A stretch of 64,000 nucleotides of DNA from Caprella mutica (Eukaryota > Arthropoda > Malacostraca > Amphipoda > Caprellidae). Positions 1 to 11,565 of the stretch are shown here, one piece after another. Where the stretch lies: contig CANNZV010001121.1 in the NCBI GenBank assembly GCA_947561585.1, positions 62,001 through 126,000 on the forward strand, given 5' to 3'. Made by a program: the position numbers and the translations under genes. How positions within the stretch are numbered: position 1 is the stretch's first letter; each line of letters starts with the position of its first letter. A model generated the notes under the pieces. It did no database searches, had not been told where the DNA came from, and was given only the letters and a program-made list of their open reading frames with translations.

Positions 1-240
1 GTTTCATAGTTTTTAAAGTTTCATAGTTTTTAAAGTTTCATAGATTTTAAAGTTTCATAGATTTTAAAGTTTCATAGATTTTAAAGTTTCATAGATTTTA
101 AAGTTTCATAGATTTTAAAGTTTCATAGATTTTAAAGTTTCATAGATTTTAAAGTTTCATAGATTTTAAAGTTTCATAGATTTTAAAGTTTCATAGATTT
201 TAAAGTTTCATAGATTTTAAAGTTTCATAGATTTTAAAGT
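1..240. repeat. 17-bp satellite array
   Basis: About 14 head-to-tail copies of GTTTCATAGATTTTAAA run from the first base, so the array probably continues outside the window. The first two copies carry GTTTTT in place of GATTTT; the rest are almost identical, which points to recent expansion. There is no spacer diversity and no coding potential. Confidence 0.95.
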
Positions 241-544
241 ATAAACACCATGTTCAAAAGAATATAAAACAAAAAGTAAAGTTTTTTTTCCCCACTATCC
301 GAACACTGCACACAAAACACTTTACACTGTAATCAATATAAATCTGAAAGATACATCAAACCAGATAGTTTAAGGTTATGTTCTACTTTCTAGATTCGAA
401 CAAAGTATTTTTTTTATATCCTCTCACCTACACAGGCCCAATTAAGTAGAAAGAAATACAATTATGGAATTTATATTTTCCTCAATTAAGGTAGGGGTAC
501 TTCAATAAATATAACAAGTGCGAATCGAGCATTCATCCGAAATA
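241..544. other. AT-rich stretch, no gene seen
   Basis: No open frame or RNA gene is visible. One motif stands out: CCCACTATCCGAACACTGC at about 291-309. Its reverse complement recurs in imperfect form near 6670-6686 and 20502-20516. Confidence 0.5.
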
Positions 545-985
545 CGGTCCTCTTCATCGTATTCACACTCATTACTTCAACTTAGTTTAAGTCATTTGAA
601 AGATTTTACAGGTACAATGAAGTAAATTAACATACCATGATATTAAATACGGAGAGGTAGTTAATTAAACTAAATTAGATAATGAGGATGGATGAATGAA
701 CAAGATGTACAATTACATGTAGCAAATCATAAGAAAATTTAATTTCAAAATGTTCAGGTTGATTATATGGTTTCAAATTAGATTCAAGATCATTATATCT
801 TATGTGAATTCCATTGTTTCATTTTACTTTTTAAATGGCATATATAATGCTGTAATCGAGAGGCATTGGAATAAAATTTTTTTGTTTTGCTTATCCATTC
901 AGACACTTTTTAGCAACCAAAAATTATATAATACTACACAATAGAAGCACTTGATTGATTTTTTCATGTAAATTTTTGGTGACCG

Positions 986-1126
986 GAAAGATGCCCTCAG
1001 GAAAAAAGCCCACAAGAAAAAAGCCCACAGGAAAAATGCCCACAAGGAAAAATGCCCACAGGGAAAAATGCCCACAAGGAAAAAAGCCAACAGGAAAAAT
1101 AAAAATAAAAGCCCACAGGAAAAAAG
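986..1126 (+). repeat. 15-bp word array (GCCCACAGGAAAAAT)
   Basis: Eight or nine degenerate copies of GCCCACAGGAAAAAT are spaced 15-16 bp apart, one followed by an A-rich spacer. A short open frame rich in Lys, Pro and Thr runs through it only because the period is near a multiple of three. It lies in about 340 bp that are absent from duplicate copy B. I found no inverted partner array for this word in the window. Confidence 0.85.
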
Positions 1127-1412
1127 ACCACACCTTCCTAATTTAAAAAAAAATAGAAAAACATAAAGGTGTTTTAAATGAGGACATAAGTTTACAAAAG
1201 CCCAAATATTCAATTAGTTTTCTATGTCTTGAACCTTTAGTCTCATTTTGAAAGCCTTCATCGCTAAGATTAATTGTATACTTGTTGAAATTCAATTTTA
1301 TAGTATGTATATCAATGTGATAATCATCCGTGATTGAATGCTATCTAGTTTCATCATTGAATAAAAACTGTCACAAATTCATCACAATATTTCTTTTTGC
1401 TAAATAAATATA

Positions 1413-1875
1413 CCAAATTCAAAATAGGAGCAGGCTTGAGGCAGCGATTAAGTCGATCTGGGCAGTCACTCTGGCAGTCAGAGAGCAGCAGGAGCGCGGC
1501 GCGGGAGCTAAACTCACCGCTTTGAGGTCTAATTCTACTCCGGCGTAACTGAGCAGAACTACTGTGGTCACCTGCTCCTATTTGCCTAAGCAGGCTGCCT
1601 AACTGCGGATACACAGCCCTCAGCCAAAAATCTGCTATACTAGTGATATAATATTACTGTCGTGAGTACAGGCCGCTCATCCGCAGTTAGGTTAGCGCGC
1701 TAGGAAAATAGGAGCAGGTACCCCGAGTAGCTCTGCACAGTAACGCTGGAGTAGAATTAGTTTCCAAAGGGTCAGTTTGGCTCCCACACTGCGTTCTCGC
1801 TGATCTATGACTACCGTGGTCACTATCACAATCGGCTTAACCGCTGCTTCGAACCTGCTCCTATTTTCAATTGGG
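1413..1875. mobile_element. Foldback MITE, copy 1 (463 bp)
   Basis: A GC-rich near-palindrome whose two arms of about 210 bp match in inverted orientation over almost their full length. The terminal motif AAAATAGGAGCAGG occurs four times in alternating orientation, at both ends and twice inside, so each arm is itself bounded by the motif. The flanks read TATA at 1409-1412 and 1876-1879. The matching place in duplicate copy B, near 16845-16855, has a single TATA and no element, which supports a TATA (or TA) target duplication. There is no coding capacity. A second copy lies at 47295-47754. The superfamily is not clear. Confidence 0.9.
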
Positions 1876-2515
1876 TATATTCTTATGTTGATATTAATTA
1901 ACCATCAGTTATATTATTTGATTTTGAATATAACGAAAAAAGCTCATACCGTGCGTATTACATTGTATTATTAACATTTAGTTATGAGATTATTACATTA
2001 CTTGCTGTTTTTCAATAAATTCAGCACAGGATTTCAGTCTTCAATGGTTAAAATGAGTAAAGATGCGACCAAACAATTGAACAAATTTATTTGCTTCAAA
2101 ATCAAATATAAATATTGGATATTATACAGTATATAGGTTTAGAATTAAATTTAGTAACTATATTTCATTGATAATTAAATATTTATATAATATTTTTTTC
2201 GACATGTTGTCCTTCAATCAATTACTGAAAATACATTCGTCTTGACATTTCAATTTGTTTTTAATTGGTCATTTTGGTGTAAATCTGCTCTGACAACTCA
2301 TTTGTTCGGAGATTAGAATTCGATGAGTTGAGGAAGAGACATGAGTGTTAGTAATTTGGGACCAAATTGTAAAATGGTCTATATTTTTGAAAGGAGGGAA
2401 CTCACTATCTAGGATCGTAATGATAATCAGGTTTATATAATGAAGCATAAAAAAATATATGTTCTCATTTAACATTTTGTTAAACTTTTTTTTCCAGGGT
2501 TATAAAAACTGTTTA

Positions 2516-3095
2516 ATTACCTTTGCAGAATGCGGAAAGGTTTTATTTTCATTAGCATTTTTTAATTTATTTACTTATTTATTTATTTATCATCTTGTTA
2601 TTCGCTTAACTGAAAAAATGTTCAACCAAATTGACTGAAATTTAATGAAACGATTGGTCCATGTCCAGCGACCCGGTCAAGGGTCAAGGTCATGGTCATT
2701 TATAACTCAAAAAGTATTGAACCATATTGCATGAAACTTGATGGGACGATCGATTGATCAATATGCAGGAACCTTTTGTTAGATTTTGGGAGTGATCGAG
2801 TCGAAGGTCAAAGATCAAGGTCATTTGTAACTCAATAACTCAAAAAATATTCAACCGAATTGTCTAAAGTTTGATGGTATAATTGGAAATGGTCCAGGAA
2901 CGATCTGGTACAATTTTGGAAGCGATCTGGTCAAAGGTCAATGTCATTTATAACTCAAAAACTACTGTACCATATTGCTTGAAACTTGGTGGGACGATTA
3001 ATCATTATCCAGTAACCAGTTAATCAAATTTTGGGAGAGAACGGGTCAAAGCGGAGGCAAATGTATGCGCTCTACCGAGTGCACATATTCTTGTT
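2516..3095 (+). mobile_element. Non-autonomous repeat, Helitron-like 3' end
   Basis: About 580 bp present in duplicate A and missing from B, where GTTTA runs straight into CATA near 17490. It begins ATTACCTTTGCAGAATGCGG and holds three to four diverged units of roughly 110-120 bp with the phrases GGTCAAAGGTCAAGGTCATT, TTTATAACTCAAAAA and TTCAACCAAATTG. Near its 3' end GCGCTCTACCGAGTGC can form a hairpin, followed by TTCTTGTT. Similar GGTCAAAGGTCA blocks and a hairpin before CTAGTT occur in repeats of many invertebrates. I lean towards a non-autonomous Helitron, but the expected 5' TC and 3' CTRR ends are not exact. A TATT microsatellite lies at 2571-2591. Confidence 0.55.
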
Positions 3096-3744
3096 ACATA
3101 TATATTATACAATAGGTAAATCAACCTTAAAAAGATCATTAAAAGGATGAATAATTAAAAAAATCTGAATCCTGTACTCTGTAAAATATCTTTCAATATT
3201 ATAGTTTTAAACTACTTCCTAATAACCGAAACTACATTTTCAAACAATTTTGTTACTCCAATTGAAAACTAAGAATTCTACATTACGCAAATATTTACTC
3301 ATATTATCTTGTATAATTATTAATGTTGAACTAAAAATATTTCTAGAAAATACAACATAAATAAATATTTTGCAAACTGCGACTATTAAAGCATATGGGT
3401 TCATTAAAACATGCGAATTATTTATATAATTTGTAGTTACCTAATTAGCATATATTTTAAGGAAATCCGTACTTTAATTAAAGTATTAAATATCTTATTA
3501 ACAAATGAATTAGGTAAGATTCATTCTATAGTTAACATCTATTATTGTAGATAATAAATAACTAACAGTGTTCCCAAATACAATCATTACATATAAAATT
3601 ATAAATATTTATTTAGGTATATATTTATTCGTCTTTATAATATAAATATGTCAGATATTTACTTAATAGATCACCTTCAAATAGTTCGAAAATGAACGAC
3701 TGTTTTGAATGTTAACCTTAGATAAGCGAACATCATCCAATGAG

Positions 3745-3965
3745 GTAAACATTCTGCATAATTAACAGAAAAACACACATTAACGTCAATATTTGTGCAC
3801 CACTCACTAAATCATTTCTCAATCTCTGTTTTCTTCCCTAAAAAAGAGGATGAAATTCTCACCAAGAGAGGTGACTCACCTGGTGATTTTTTCTGGCACT
3901 GACCTCAGTAGGTAACTTAGCGCTAATTAATCATTGCCACAGAAGGTGGTAGGTTGTAATGTTCA
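3745..3965 (+). other. Hyper-conserved island shared by copies A and B
   Basis: By my reading 220 of 221 positions are identical to 17957-18177 of copy B, while the surrounding duplicate has many substitutions and indels. The only difference is T at 3900 against C at 18112. Inside is a 21-codon frame at 3850-3915 starting MKFSPREV and ending TDLSR; the single difference is a third-position, synonymous change (ACT/ACC, Thr). A strong splice-donor-like site follows at 3979-3986 (GAG before GTAAGT in A, GTGAGT in B). This could be an exon, a promoter or a regulatory element, or the trace of recent gene conversion. No known function is recognised. Confidence 0.5.
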
Positions 3966-4299
3966 ACTCTAAAGACGAGGTAAGTACGTAAAATTCAGAA
4001 AATAAAATCTATGAAATATCTGAAGGGAATTGAGATAAAAATAGAAAGAATGGAACAAATGATCAGTCAATTTAGTGACCGTTTTCTTCATTGAAGATAT
4101 ATTTCCAATTAGGAAGATAATTTAAATAATTATAAGAATAAGTAACAGATGATGGCTAATTGATGCAAAATAAAGATAATGTCGAATGGAAAATAATCAG
4201 ATAAAATCTTATGAGATATTTAGGTTAAATTGTCAATTATTTCAGTAAATTTCAATAAGGACTCTCAGTAACCTCATGTTTTTTCACTTCATTTTCTCC

Positions 4300-4890
4300 C
4301 TTCTGCATATATTTTACGCAATGTTTTACCCGGTGCCAACCATTTCGTCAAATTTCACCCACAGACAGTACGGACATTTCCAGCGGACATTTCGCCCAAC
4401 GGACATTTCTTGTCCAAAAGACTAATAATTTACGAAATGCTTTATTTTGTATTTTAAAATGAATATTTTCTATACCTAAATATGTTATGCATTACTGAAA
4501 TGGAAAACATGATAATAAGAAATTCATGGTCTTATACAAAATCCTTACGTAATCAGTGTAATGTAGCTTTAAGGTTAGAGGTGACCGGACTCCATACCTC
4601 CCCTCCCCCCCTCGGCCGGCTTGGTTCGATAGCGACAAAATGCATATACTTTACTTGATAATACAATTCGAAGAAGAATTGTCTGTGGACGAAATATCAG
4701 TGGACAAAATGTCCGTTGGATGAAATATCCGTTGATGAAATTTCAATGGACTAAAATATCTCAGAACAGCTTACACCCTTTATAACATTCTTTGCTACAC
4801 CTCATCGTATTCACTATGTTTCACCCCATATTTCGCCCTTGTCATATGTATCATCCAATGTTTCACTCTATAATTTCTTTACCTGTTGTG
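4300..4890. mobile_element. 15-bp word element (GGACATTTCG), copy in A
   Basis: At the left, 4370-4420 carries ACGGACATTTCG-type words every 14-16 bp. At the right, 4683-4760 carries inverted counterparts (GTGGACAAAATGTCC, GTTGATGAAATTTCA) every 15-16 bp. Outside them are further words of the type ATGTTTCACCCC (about 4320-4360 and 4805-4880). The 250-bp interior has no gene; it includes a pyrimidine/GC-rich patch at 4595-4620 that copy B lacks. The counterpart in B is at 18525-19045. Confidence 0.6.
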
Positions 4891-5649
4891 TTTCAATCAT
4901 CGAAAACCGCCAGTTCTAATGAAGCCTCAGAAAATATTACAGGATTACTTCTCTTTGCCTAAAGTTTTGCAATAAACAAAGAATATCCGTCTTGTGGCTA
5001 AGAATTTGTTCCCTTTATTGCGGATGGAAATGAGTGAACCTCACAAGACCTGAAAAAAGATAAAATACTGGAGGACGGTGATGTGTGGAGTTTTGAAAAA
5101 CAGAGTTTAATGGGGATAGTTAATAAATGGTCGAAGTTGTTACAAATATCCGTTGTACTATTTAATTTATTCCATTGGTCAGGCCATGGTTCCATAAGTT
5201 GTCACTTATGTCTGTTTTTATCACTCCTGCAGTGTGTATTTTTAATGTGAGAGACAGTACGCGTGATGATCAACTTTTAGTACCTACTATAATTAGCCTA
5301 ATGGTCACAGGTGGTAGAATATATATGATATGTTACATATGTCACTGGTATTAGAATATCTAAGGAATGTTACATATGTTCTTATATTATCTATTCCTCG
5401 AGACAGTTCTTGGAGCGAATTAAGGTATTTATTACTGGCAAGACTCTACCGTAAATCAGTAACCATTTAACGAGTGAAGAACACAGCTGGTATGTTAGAT
5501 GATCTGTATAACTATATCTTAGGGTGATGAACGAGACACATTTAGTAGCGACACAAATCGCTAAATTGAAAGTTACCTTACAAATGTAGAGCATGTTAAC
5601 TTTGCATGATTCGTTAGCTTCAATTATGAATGGATAAGAATATTTCTAT

Positions 5650-6640
5650 TGCTGAAGATATTATTTGACGAATAAGATCAAGAATGCCAATTACAAAAAT
5701 GAGTAATAATTAATCGATATGTGAAATCTTGTCTTAACACTTTCAACACATCGTGCGCCACATGTGGTACACAGCTGACTTGCTCAATTGGCATCGTGTA
5801 CCACCACCAAACACGAGAACACTTTTTTGTAATTTATTAAAATTTATTTTTCTCCAACATATATTGAATACTTTATAATATTAGTGTTGGAAAAGTAAGG
5901 AATTAAAATTGCAATTTATAATTTCTAAAAATTTATTACATATTTATGACTATAAATATCAGAAAAATATGTTAAAAATCAAATAAAATAACAGTACATG
6001 TATGCAAATAAAACAAATATGCAGTTTCGGCATCACCATCATATCTAAAGTTGCGGTGAAAGTTTTAAGTTAGAATATAATATGTAGATTATCAAAAGTA
6101 TAGCGATACATATTATTTCTTTACATATAAAGAAAAATGGCGAGTTATATGGACCTCTTGATTATCCCTATTTCAGTGTCGACTAAAGCTATTTTTTCAA
6201 CTTATTAAATTAAGAAAGTAAATCCGATTTAGAAACGAAATATGTGGATTATGATTATTATAATGATATATCTGATATACATACTGAAATAAAGATGATT
6301 AGATAAATAATTATCTATCGGTTGAGTTACTGTGGAAGTAATTTCCGTTCATTAAAAGTAAGCTAAAAAAAGGAATTCACTTCACATAAAACTTTTACCT
6401 ATATTTATCTAATTGCTACGCATAATATACTTTCATCTTCCTGCTGATAAATGAGTGATATTATTGAACACATTGAGGAGGGAAAAATGAATTAAAAAGA
6501 GTTTTGATTTATTCAAAAAAATTGAAATCAATAAAGAAATATGTCAAATCTAAATAATTATATATTTTTATGTTTTTAATAAATTTATTACAATCTTCAT
6601 TAACTTTTACCTAACAATGTTTTTAGAATCTTCATTGGGA
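5650..6640. other. Part of copy A without recognisable gene
   Basis: AT-rich. Bases 5735-5830 (CGTGCGCCACATGTGGTACA and following) have no counterpart in copy B, so they are an insertion in A or a loss from B. Otherwise this diverged duplicate sequence has many indels against 19745-20460. Confidence 0.45.
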
Positions 6641-7425
6641 TACGTTAATTGCAGTAGTCAGACACTCATAGTGTTCGAATAGTGGGCGTTTCTATATAAT
6701 CTGAACTATGTAATCGTTAACTGATTTTACAATATTTTTGATTGTCATATCGTCGTCTACGATAACTTTCACCTTCCGAGAACTGTGAACCTTATTAGGT
6801 GTCCGAATACTGTGAAGTTGAACAATGTAATATTTACATTATCATTTTTCTTTTCATTCATTTCTATCATTATAACCATTAACCTCTATACCCAAACACT
6901 GTGAGTCATTTCTCCTCTTTAGAGGTTGGTTATAATTGTTTGCAACAGACGATCACACTAACTAATGTCTTAGGCAATTAGCAGATACGACTGCACATAA
7001 TGGAGTGGAGTTATTACATAATTAATATATTATTAATAAGTAATCAGGCAACTGCATATAATCACACATATGGTTCACTAGGAGTATACTCGAGTGAAGA
7101 TGTTCACCATTTATACAGTGTTGAATTACACTTACTTTTTTCAACATCACTGGTTCAGTACTGGGGTTTATTTTAACAGTGTGTCTAAACCATTGAAGGG
7201 CATTTTTTTTCATTTTTGTTGGAATTATTATCTAATTCATGATGGAATATGATGACCTCACATACATAGATTTAAGACTTTAAAATGAATACTGGTATTA
7301 CTCTAAATATATAATCTCAAACCTGAGTGGGAGCATAATTAACTACTACATCGACATATATTATTTTACCAAAAGTTTCAATTATATTGACTCAGTGAGA
7401 GAATTCAACAGGTTTCAGGAGAATT

Positions 7426-8334
7426 TAAAATTTGTTTTAGATATAAACATTTCAATGACACATTGTAAAATGTAAATGCAGGGTTCTACTGGAGTCAATA
7501 GACCACCAAAGTGAAGTGAGTTGGGTTCCTTTTTAGAATATCGGCGAAATATTTTTTTCGTATGGGGAGAAAAATTAGGTGGTAGGAATAATTAATAATT
7601 AAAAACTAATTTTTAGTTATTTCCTCGTGATTTATTAATATTCCTGCGCAAAAGTTATACTATTATTGAACTACTTTATAACTAAGTATTAGATCTATTC
7701 CTGGATGAATTCATTTCCTTGTATGGACATTTGTTCATTAATTAATACCAGTTAAAGCACTCTTTTTCTGATCTTATGGTGTTAATTGCAGAGAAAACAT
7801 GTAAAAAATCCTATAATTAGATGATTGCCCCTCAATTCTCAAATGTTTCATTGATCTTTACTATATTTTCCTTTTGTTTGCAAAATGTCCTATTTTAGTC
7901 AAACACATGAGAGCCTCAATAAGTAAAAGTGTTTTATATTTGAGATTTTGACGATGAGGAGAAGTTTTCGTTTGCAAATTCAATATCAGAACTTATGGAC
8001 GCGAACGGAGTAAGATATTAATAGGACTACTTTTTACTTCAAAGTTCGTCTTTTCAGAAAATGTTATCCGTTCCTCTATGAGTGGAGGTCCATACCTAAA
8101 AAATGTATTAAAAGTATCATATAAATGAATATTTACACATCTTTCCTTGATATTCATTCGAAAACTAATTGAAACATTTCCTTACAATGATTTTAAAAAT
8201 TCAAACATATGAAGATATAGAAAATTCTTATTTGAATATATGAAATATTTATTTGAAAGTTTATTCATATTTATTTTACGTCATTTGCCTATTGGCATTA
8301 TCTTGAGAATGCGTTGCACGTTTTTTAATCCGTT
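7426..8334. other. AT-rich stretch, no gene seen
   Basis: Sequence right of the A-block border. No coding frame, RNA or repeat is recognised. Confidence 0.5.
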
Positions 8335-8625
8335 CCCTGCCATGTCATTAAACAATTAAGAAACAATCATCTTAAATATTCATGAAGGATGCAGTACAAC
8401 AAACTTGCGGATTCAACAAAGTACAAAACGGCCATTTATGTTCAGAGTTTCATAATAATCGTCATTTTTTTGTTGTAATATTTGTTGAATTCCTCAAAGT
8501 AATCTTCATATATTTATATATAAATGAGTATTATTTGAAAATCTGACGTAAATGACAGTTATGTATTTTGTTACATCTTTCGGTTTGTTGTACTGAACAC
8601 TTAATGATTGTTTACAAAGCATGAC
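8335..8625. repeat. Inverted pair of GTACAACAAAC core repeats
   Basis: Bases 8335-8450 (+) and 8546-8625 (-) are inverted copies of one sequence containing CAGTACAACAAACTTGCGG and, further on, GGCCATTTATGTTCAGAG. The same core is found at 50051-50116 (-) and 62671-62760 (+), inside two elements whose end arrays have unrelated words. No coding capacity. This may be a decayed member of the same element group that has lost its word arrays. Confidence 0.65.
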
Positions 8626-8662
8626 AGAGAAATTATATATATTAGTATATATCAGTTATATA

Positions 8663-9236
8663 CAGGGTGTCCGACACTTTTGTTGCCAAACTTGAACATA
8701 AGGTTGCATTCGTCGAAATAAACACTTTTTATTCTATGAAGGTATGGTCTAAAATGCTTAGTTAAAGAGTTACAAGGTTAGGAAAGTAGTATCTGTACCA
8801 TATATTATAATTATTTAACGTCATTTTTTTAATGTTGTGATAATAAACAAAAAAAATTAACAGTAATTATCATGAGTACAAGAAATTTAATCTTAAATTA
8901 GGTTACATGTTTGCAAAATGTGTTCAAACTGCCTCCCATTTGTTGCGATGCAGCCGTTCAAACGTTTGTCTAATGATTGGCGGACGCGAGTAAAGACACC
9001 AGGAGTTTCATGAATCCTTGCGGGAAAAACGTTTGAACGCTTGCATCGCAACCAATGGGCCGCAAATTGAACATATTCTGTAAACATATAATAATAAATG
9101 GTACAGATACTACTTTCCTAACCTTGTAACTCTTTAACTAAGAATTTTAGACCATACCATCATTGAATAAAAAGTGATTATTTCGACGAATGCAACCTTA
9201 TGTTAAAGTTTGGCAACAAAAGTGTCGGACACCCTA
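8663..9236. mobile_element. Snap-back Tc1/mariner-type MITE
   Basis: Flanked by TA at 8661-8662 and 9237-9238. It starts CAGGGTGTCCGACACTTTTG and ends with the inverse, with one terminal mismatch. The inverted match continues for about 145 bp from each end and resumes in the centre, so the whole element folds on itself. Both halves encode the same transposase tail, on opposite strands. It looks like two right ends of one mariner-like transposon joined head to head, with the rest lost. It cannot move by itself. Confidence 0.88.
8893..9087 (-). pseudogene. Transposase C-terminal tails, inverted duplicate
   Basis: On the minus strand a 64-codon frame ends with DKRLNGCIATNGRQFEHIL and a few more residues, then a stop. 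This resembles the conserved tail of IS630/Tc1/mariner-type transposases (Cys-Ile-x-x-Asn-Gly-Gly-x-Phe-Glu-His). On the plus strand, from about 9027, the same tail recurs as KRLNACIATNGPQIEHIL followed by a stop. The two tails face outward. None of the catalytic region is present, so this is a relic and not a working gene. The tail family is recognised from memory of the motif, not from a search. Confidence 0.7.
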
Positions 9237-9387
9237 TATACAGTATTTGAATTCATAAATACATGATATAAAGGTATTAGGGGTTGAAGAGGTTTTACTA
9301 CTTTCAGATGGATTCTCAAGATTGTGCAAATTAGCTATTGGCGCTGACATTTTTCTTTCTGTTATAAATGAAAAGAATATTTCTACA

Positions 9388-9812
9388 AGCATTAATAATT
9401 ACAATGCAAATAATTACAATTTACAAATAATTACAATTTACAAATAATTACAATTTACAAATAATTACAATTTACAAATAATTACAATTTACAAACAATT
9501 ACAATTTACAGATAATATCAATTTACAAATAATTACAATATACAGATAATATCAATTTACAAACGATTTCAATTCATAAATAATAACAATTTACAAATAA
9601 TTACAATTTACAAATAATTACAATTTACAAATAATTACAATTTACAGATAATTATAATTTACAAATAATTACAATTTACAAATAATTACAATTTACAAAT
9701 AATTACAATTTACAGATAATTACAATTTACAAACGATTTCAATTTATAAATAATAACAATTTACAAATAATTTCAATTTACAAATAATTTCAATTTACAA
9801 ATATTTATAATT
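9388..9812. repeat. 17-bp satellite array
   Basis: About 25 copies of ATAATTACAATTTACAA, with variants such as AGATAATATC and AACGATTTC in the middle. Uninterrupted tandem array, no coding potential. Its period equals that of the array at 1-240, but the sequence is unrelated. Confidence 0.93.
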
Positions 9813-10458
9813 TCAGTTGTATATTACAATACATACTTTTCCTTAATATTCTGCCAAATAGAATATACATAATACGAATGGCATTAAAATTCAAATAAAC
9901 AAATTGTAAAATCAGAATAATTGCAATCCTATTGTGAAGACACTTCTTTCATTGCACAATTATCTGTAAGCATAATAATATAATTAAAATATACAGTATA
10001 ATATTAACTTTTCTAATCGTACAGTTCCTGTTTTATTACAGCAATATCTTTCTACCTCCACAGCATACATTCATGATTTATTTCTTCATTTCAAATGAAT
10101 CATTTCTACCATACGATCTGGAATATTAAAATGGAAAAATATTTCCCCATGTAAATTGATTCCATATTTCTTAATTTGCATTGAGTCGAGACATTATTTC
10201 CATTCATAAATGTATTATATAGAACTATACAGTTGATCTGGAATATCCTTCTAATGGTTATATGAATTCATCTTAAATATTCGTCTATATAGGGATATAT
10301 TTGATGATGAATATTAAAATATGAAGATGTTAATGATTAATATATATTTGTTCCTTCTGTTTTATTCATCCTCCTCATGCTTATCTCCTCTTTCATATTT
10401 TCTTTTTTCCTACACATTTATCTCCCTTCTGCTCTTTTTCCCTCACGTTCATCGGTGC
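9813..10458. other. AT-rich stretch, no gene seen
   Basis: No open frame, RNA or repeat that I can support. Confidence 0.5.
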
Positions 10459-11565
10459 ACCAACAATTATTGGGTCCTGTCTATTTGACCTTCCGATAAT
10501 TGTGTTAGGACAATTGAGCCCCGTGGCAATTAAGTCTCATGAAAACTGGGCTCAGAACGAACGGGCCCAAGATAATTAATATTTAGAATGTTCCTAATAT
10601 GAAAAATATTTCCGTTTTGAAAAACTTCTTCTTGCTATGCAAAATATATTCTCGTTATGAAAAATATAATCTCTTTATTAGAGCCTTTTCTTTTCATGAA
10701 TAAACACTATTTTCTATGAGAGATATGTCTGAGACTAAACAATTCCTAGACACAGCAGAAATACTCTATACGGAACTCCTGTTTAGTGAATGAATTAGAA
10801 TGTAGCCAAAAGAAAAAAAAAAACCAGGTATAAGTATTATAGCAAGCCTCATAAAAAACATTTGAAGCTAATCTCATGTTTTGGAGTAATGAAAATCTTC
10901 TAAGAGTTGTATTTACTTGAACCAACCATGTCATATAAATGCAATGTAAAATGTACTTCATCTGTTAAAGCTCAGTTACAGTAATATTTAGTTAATAAAA
11001 TGGACAAATTTTAAAGGTATTAGTTACATTGAACTAAGAAAAATTGAACAATAATTGTTGGAATAAAATGAGATTATGAGAATACATTTTGTAATATTAA
11101 TTAATTAATTTATAAAATATTTCAATATTGAAAACTGAACAGGCTTCGAAACTTCACACTAACCTTACTAATTCGTTTTGTATGTGCCAGTAATTTCAGA
11201 TTGTCTTGATGGTCAACAATCTTCTACATATAATACCGACATTTTTATTTTCTATTATTTCTTCTCTTATATAATTATATCCTTTATGAGATTTCTCAAT
11301 CAAATTACAGCACTATTTTGAATTGAGAATAAAAATAATATGAATCATAATTTCAGAGTATAGAAGCAAATATTTTGAATATAAAGCACATTTCAAAGAT
11401 AATATTGCCACAATGCTTATGATAGCAAAGTAACACTTCTTTATTGTATCTGCTGTCCTAATTTTTCAGGGTTCAATTGTCTTTGGGCCCAGTTTTCCGT
11501 AGCCCCATTGTCGGTAGAACTAATTGTCAGGGTTCAATTGTTCCCTCAGCAGCCATTCATACCCA
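10459..11565. mobile_element. 15-bp word element (GGCAATTAAG / GGGCCCA)
   Basis: The left array at 10459-10575 splits into words of 15-16 bp (for example CGTGGCAATTAAGTC, TCATGAAAACTGGGC, TCAGAACGAACGGGC). The right array at 11465-11550 holds inverted words of 15-16 bp (TTGGGCCCAGTTTTC, CGTAGCCCCATTGTC, GGTAGAACTAATTGT). The 0.9-kb interior is AT-rich with no transposase; short frames there are not convincing. I infer a non-autonomous element of about 1.1 kb; a target duplication is not evident. Confidence 0.65.

Larger units (their letters stand above)
545..7425 (+). repeat. Duplicated block, copy A
   Basis: This block is repeated in the same orientation as copy B at about 16325-21803. Collinear matches include 560-740/16335-16520, 1880-2510/16850-17470, 3100-4300/17500-18460, 4900-5620/19060-19740, 6640-6960/20470-20825 and 7330-7425/21700-21803. 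Matched parts look roughly 85-95% alike by eye, with many indels. Copy A is longer mainly because it holds insertions that B lacks: the 15-bp word array at 986-1126, the foldback element at 1413-1875 and the repeat at 2516-3095. It may be a segmental duplication or two copies of a long unclassified transposon. I see no long open frame conserved between A and B. Confidence 0.8.

Noticed and set aside
1354..1614. 86-codon minus-strand frame in GC-rich DNA
   Set aside because: It lies in one arm of a foldback MITE; the other arm and the second copy do not keep the frame.
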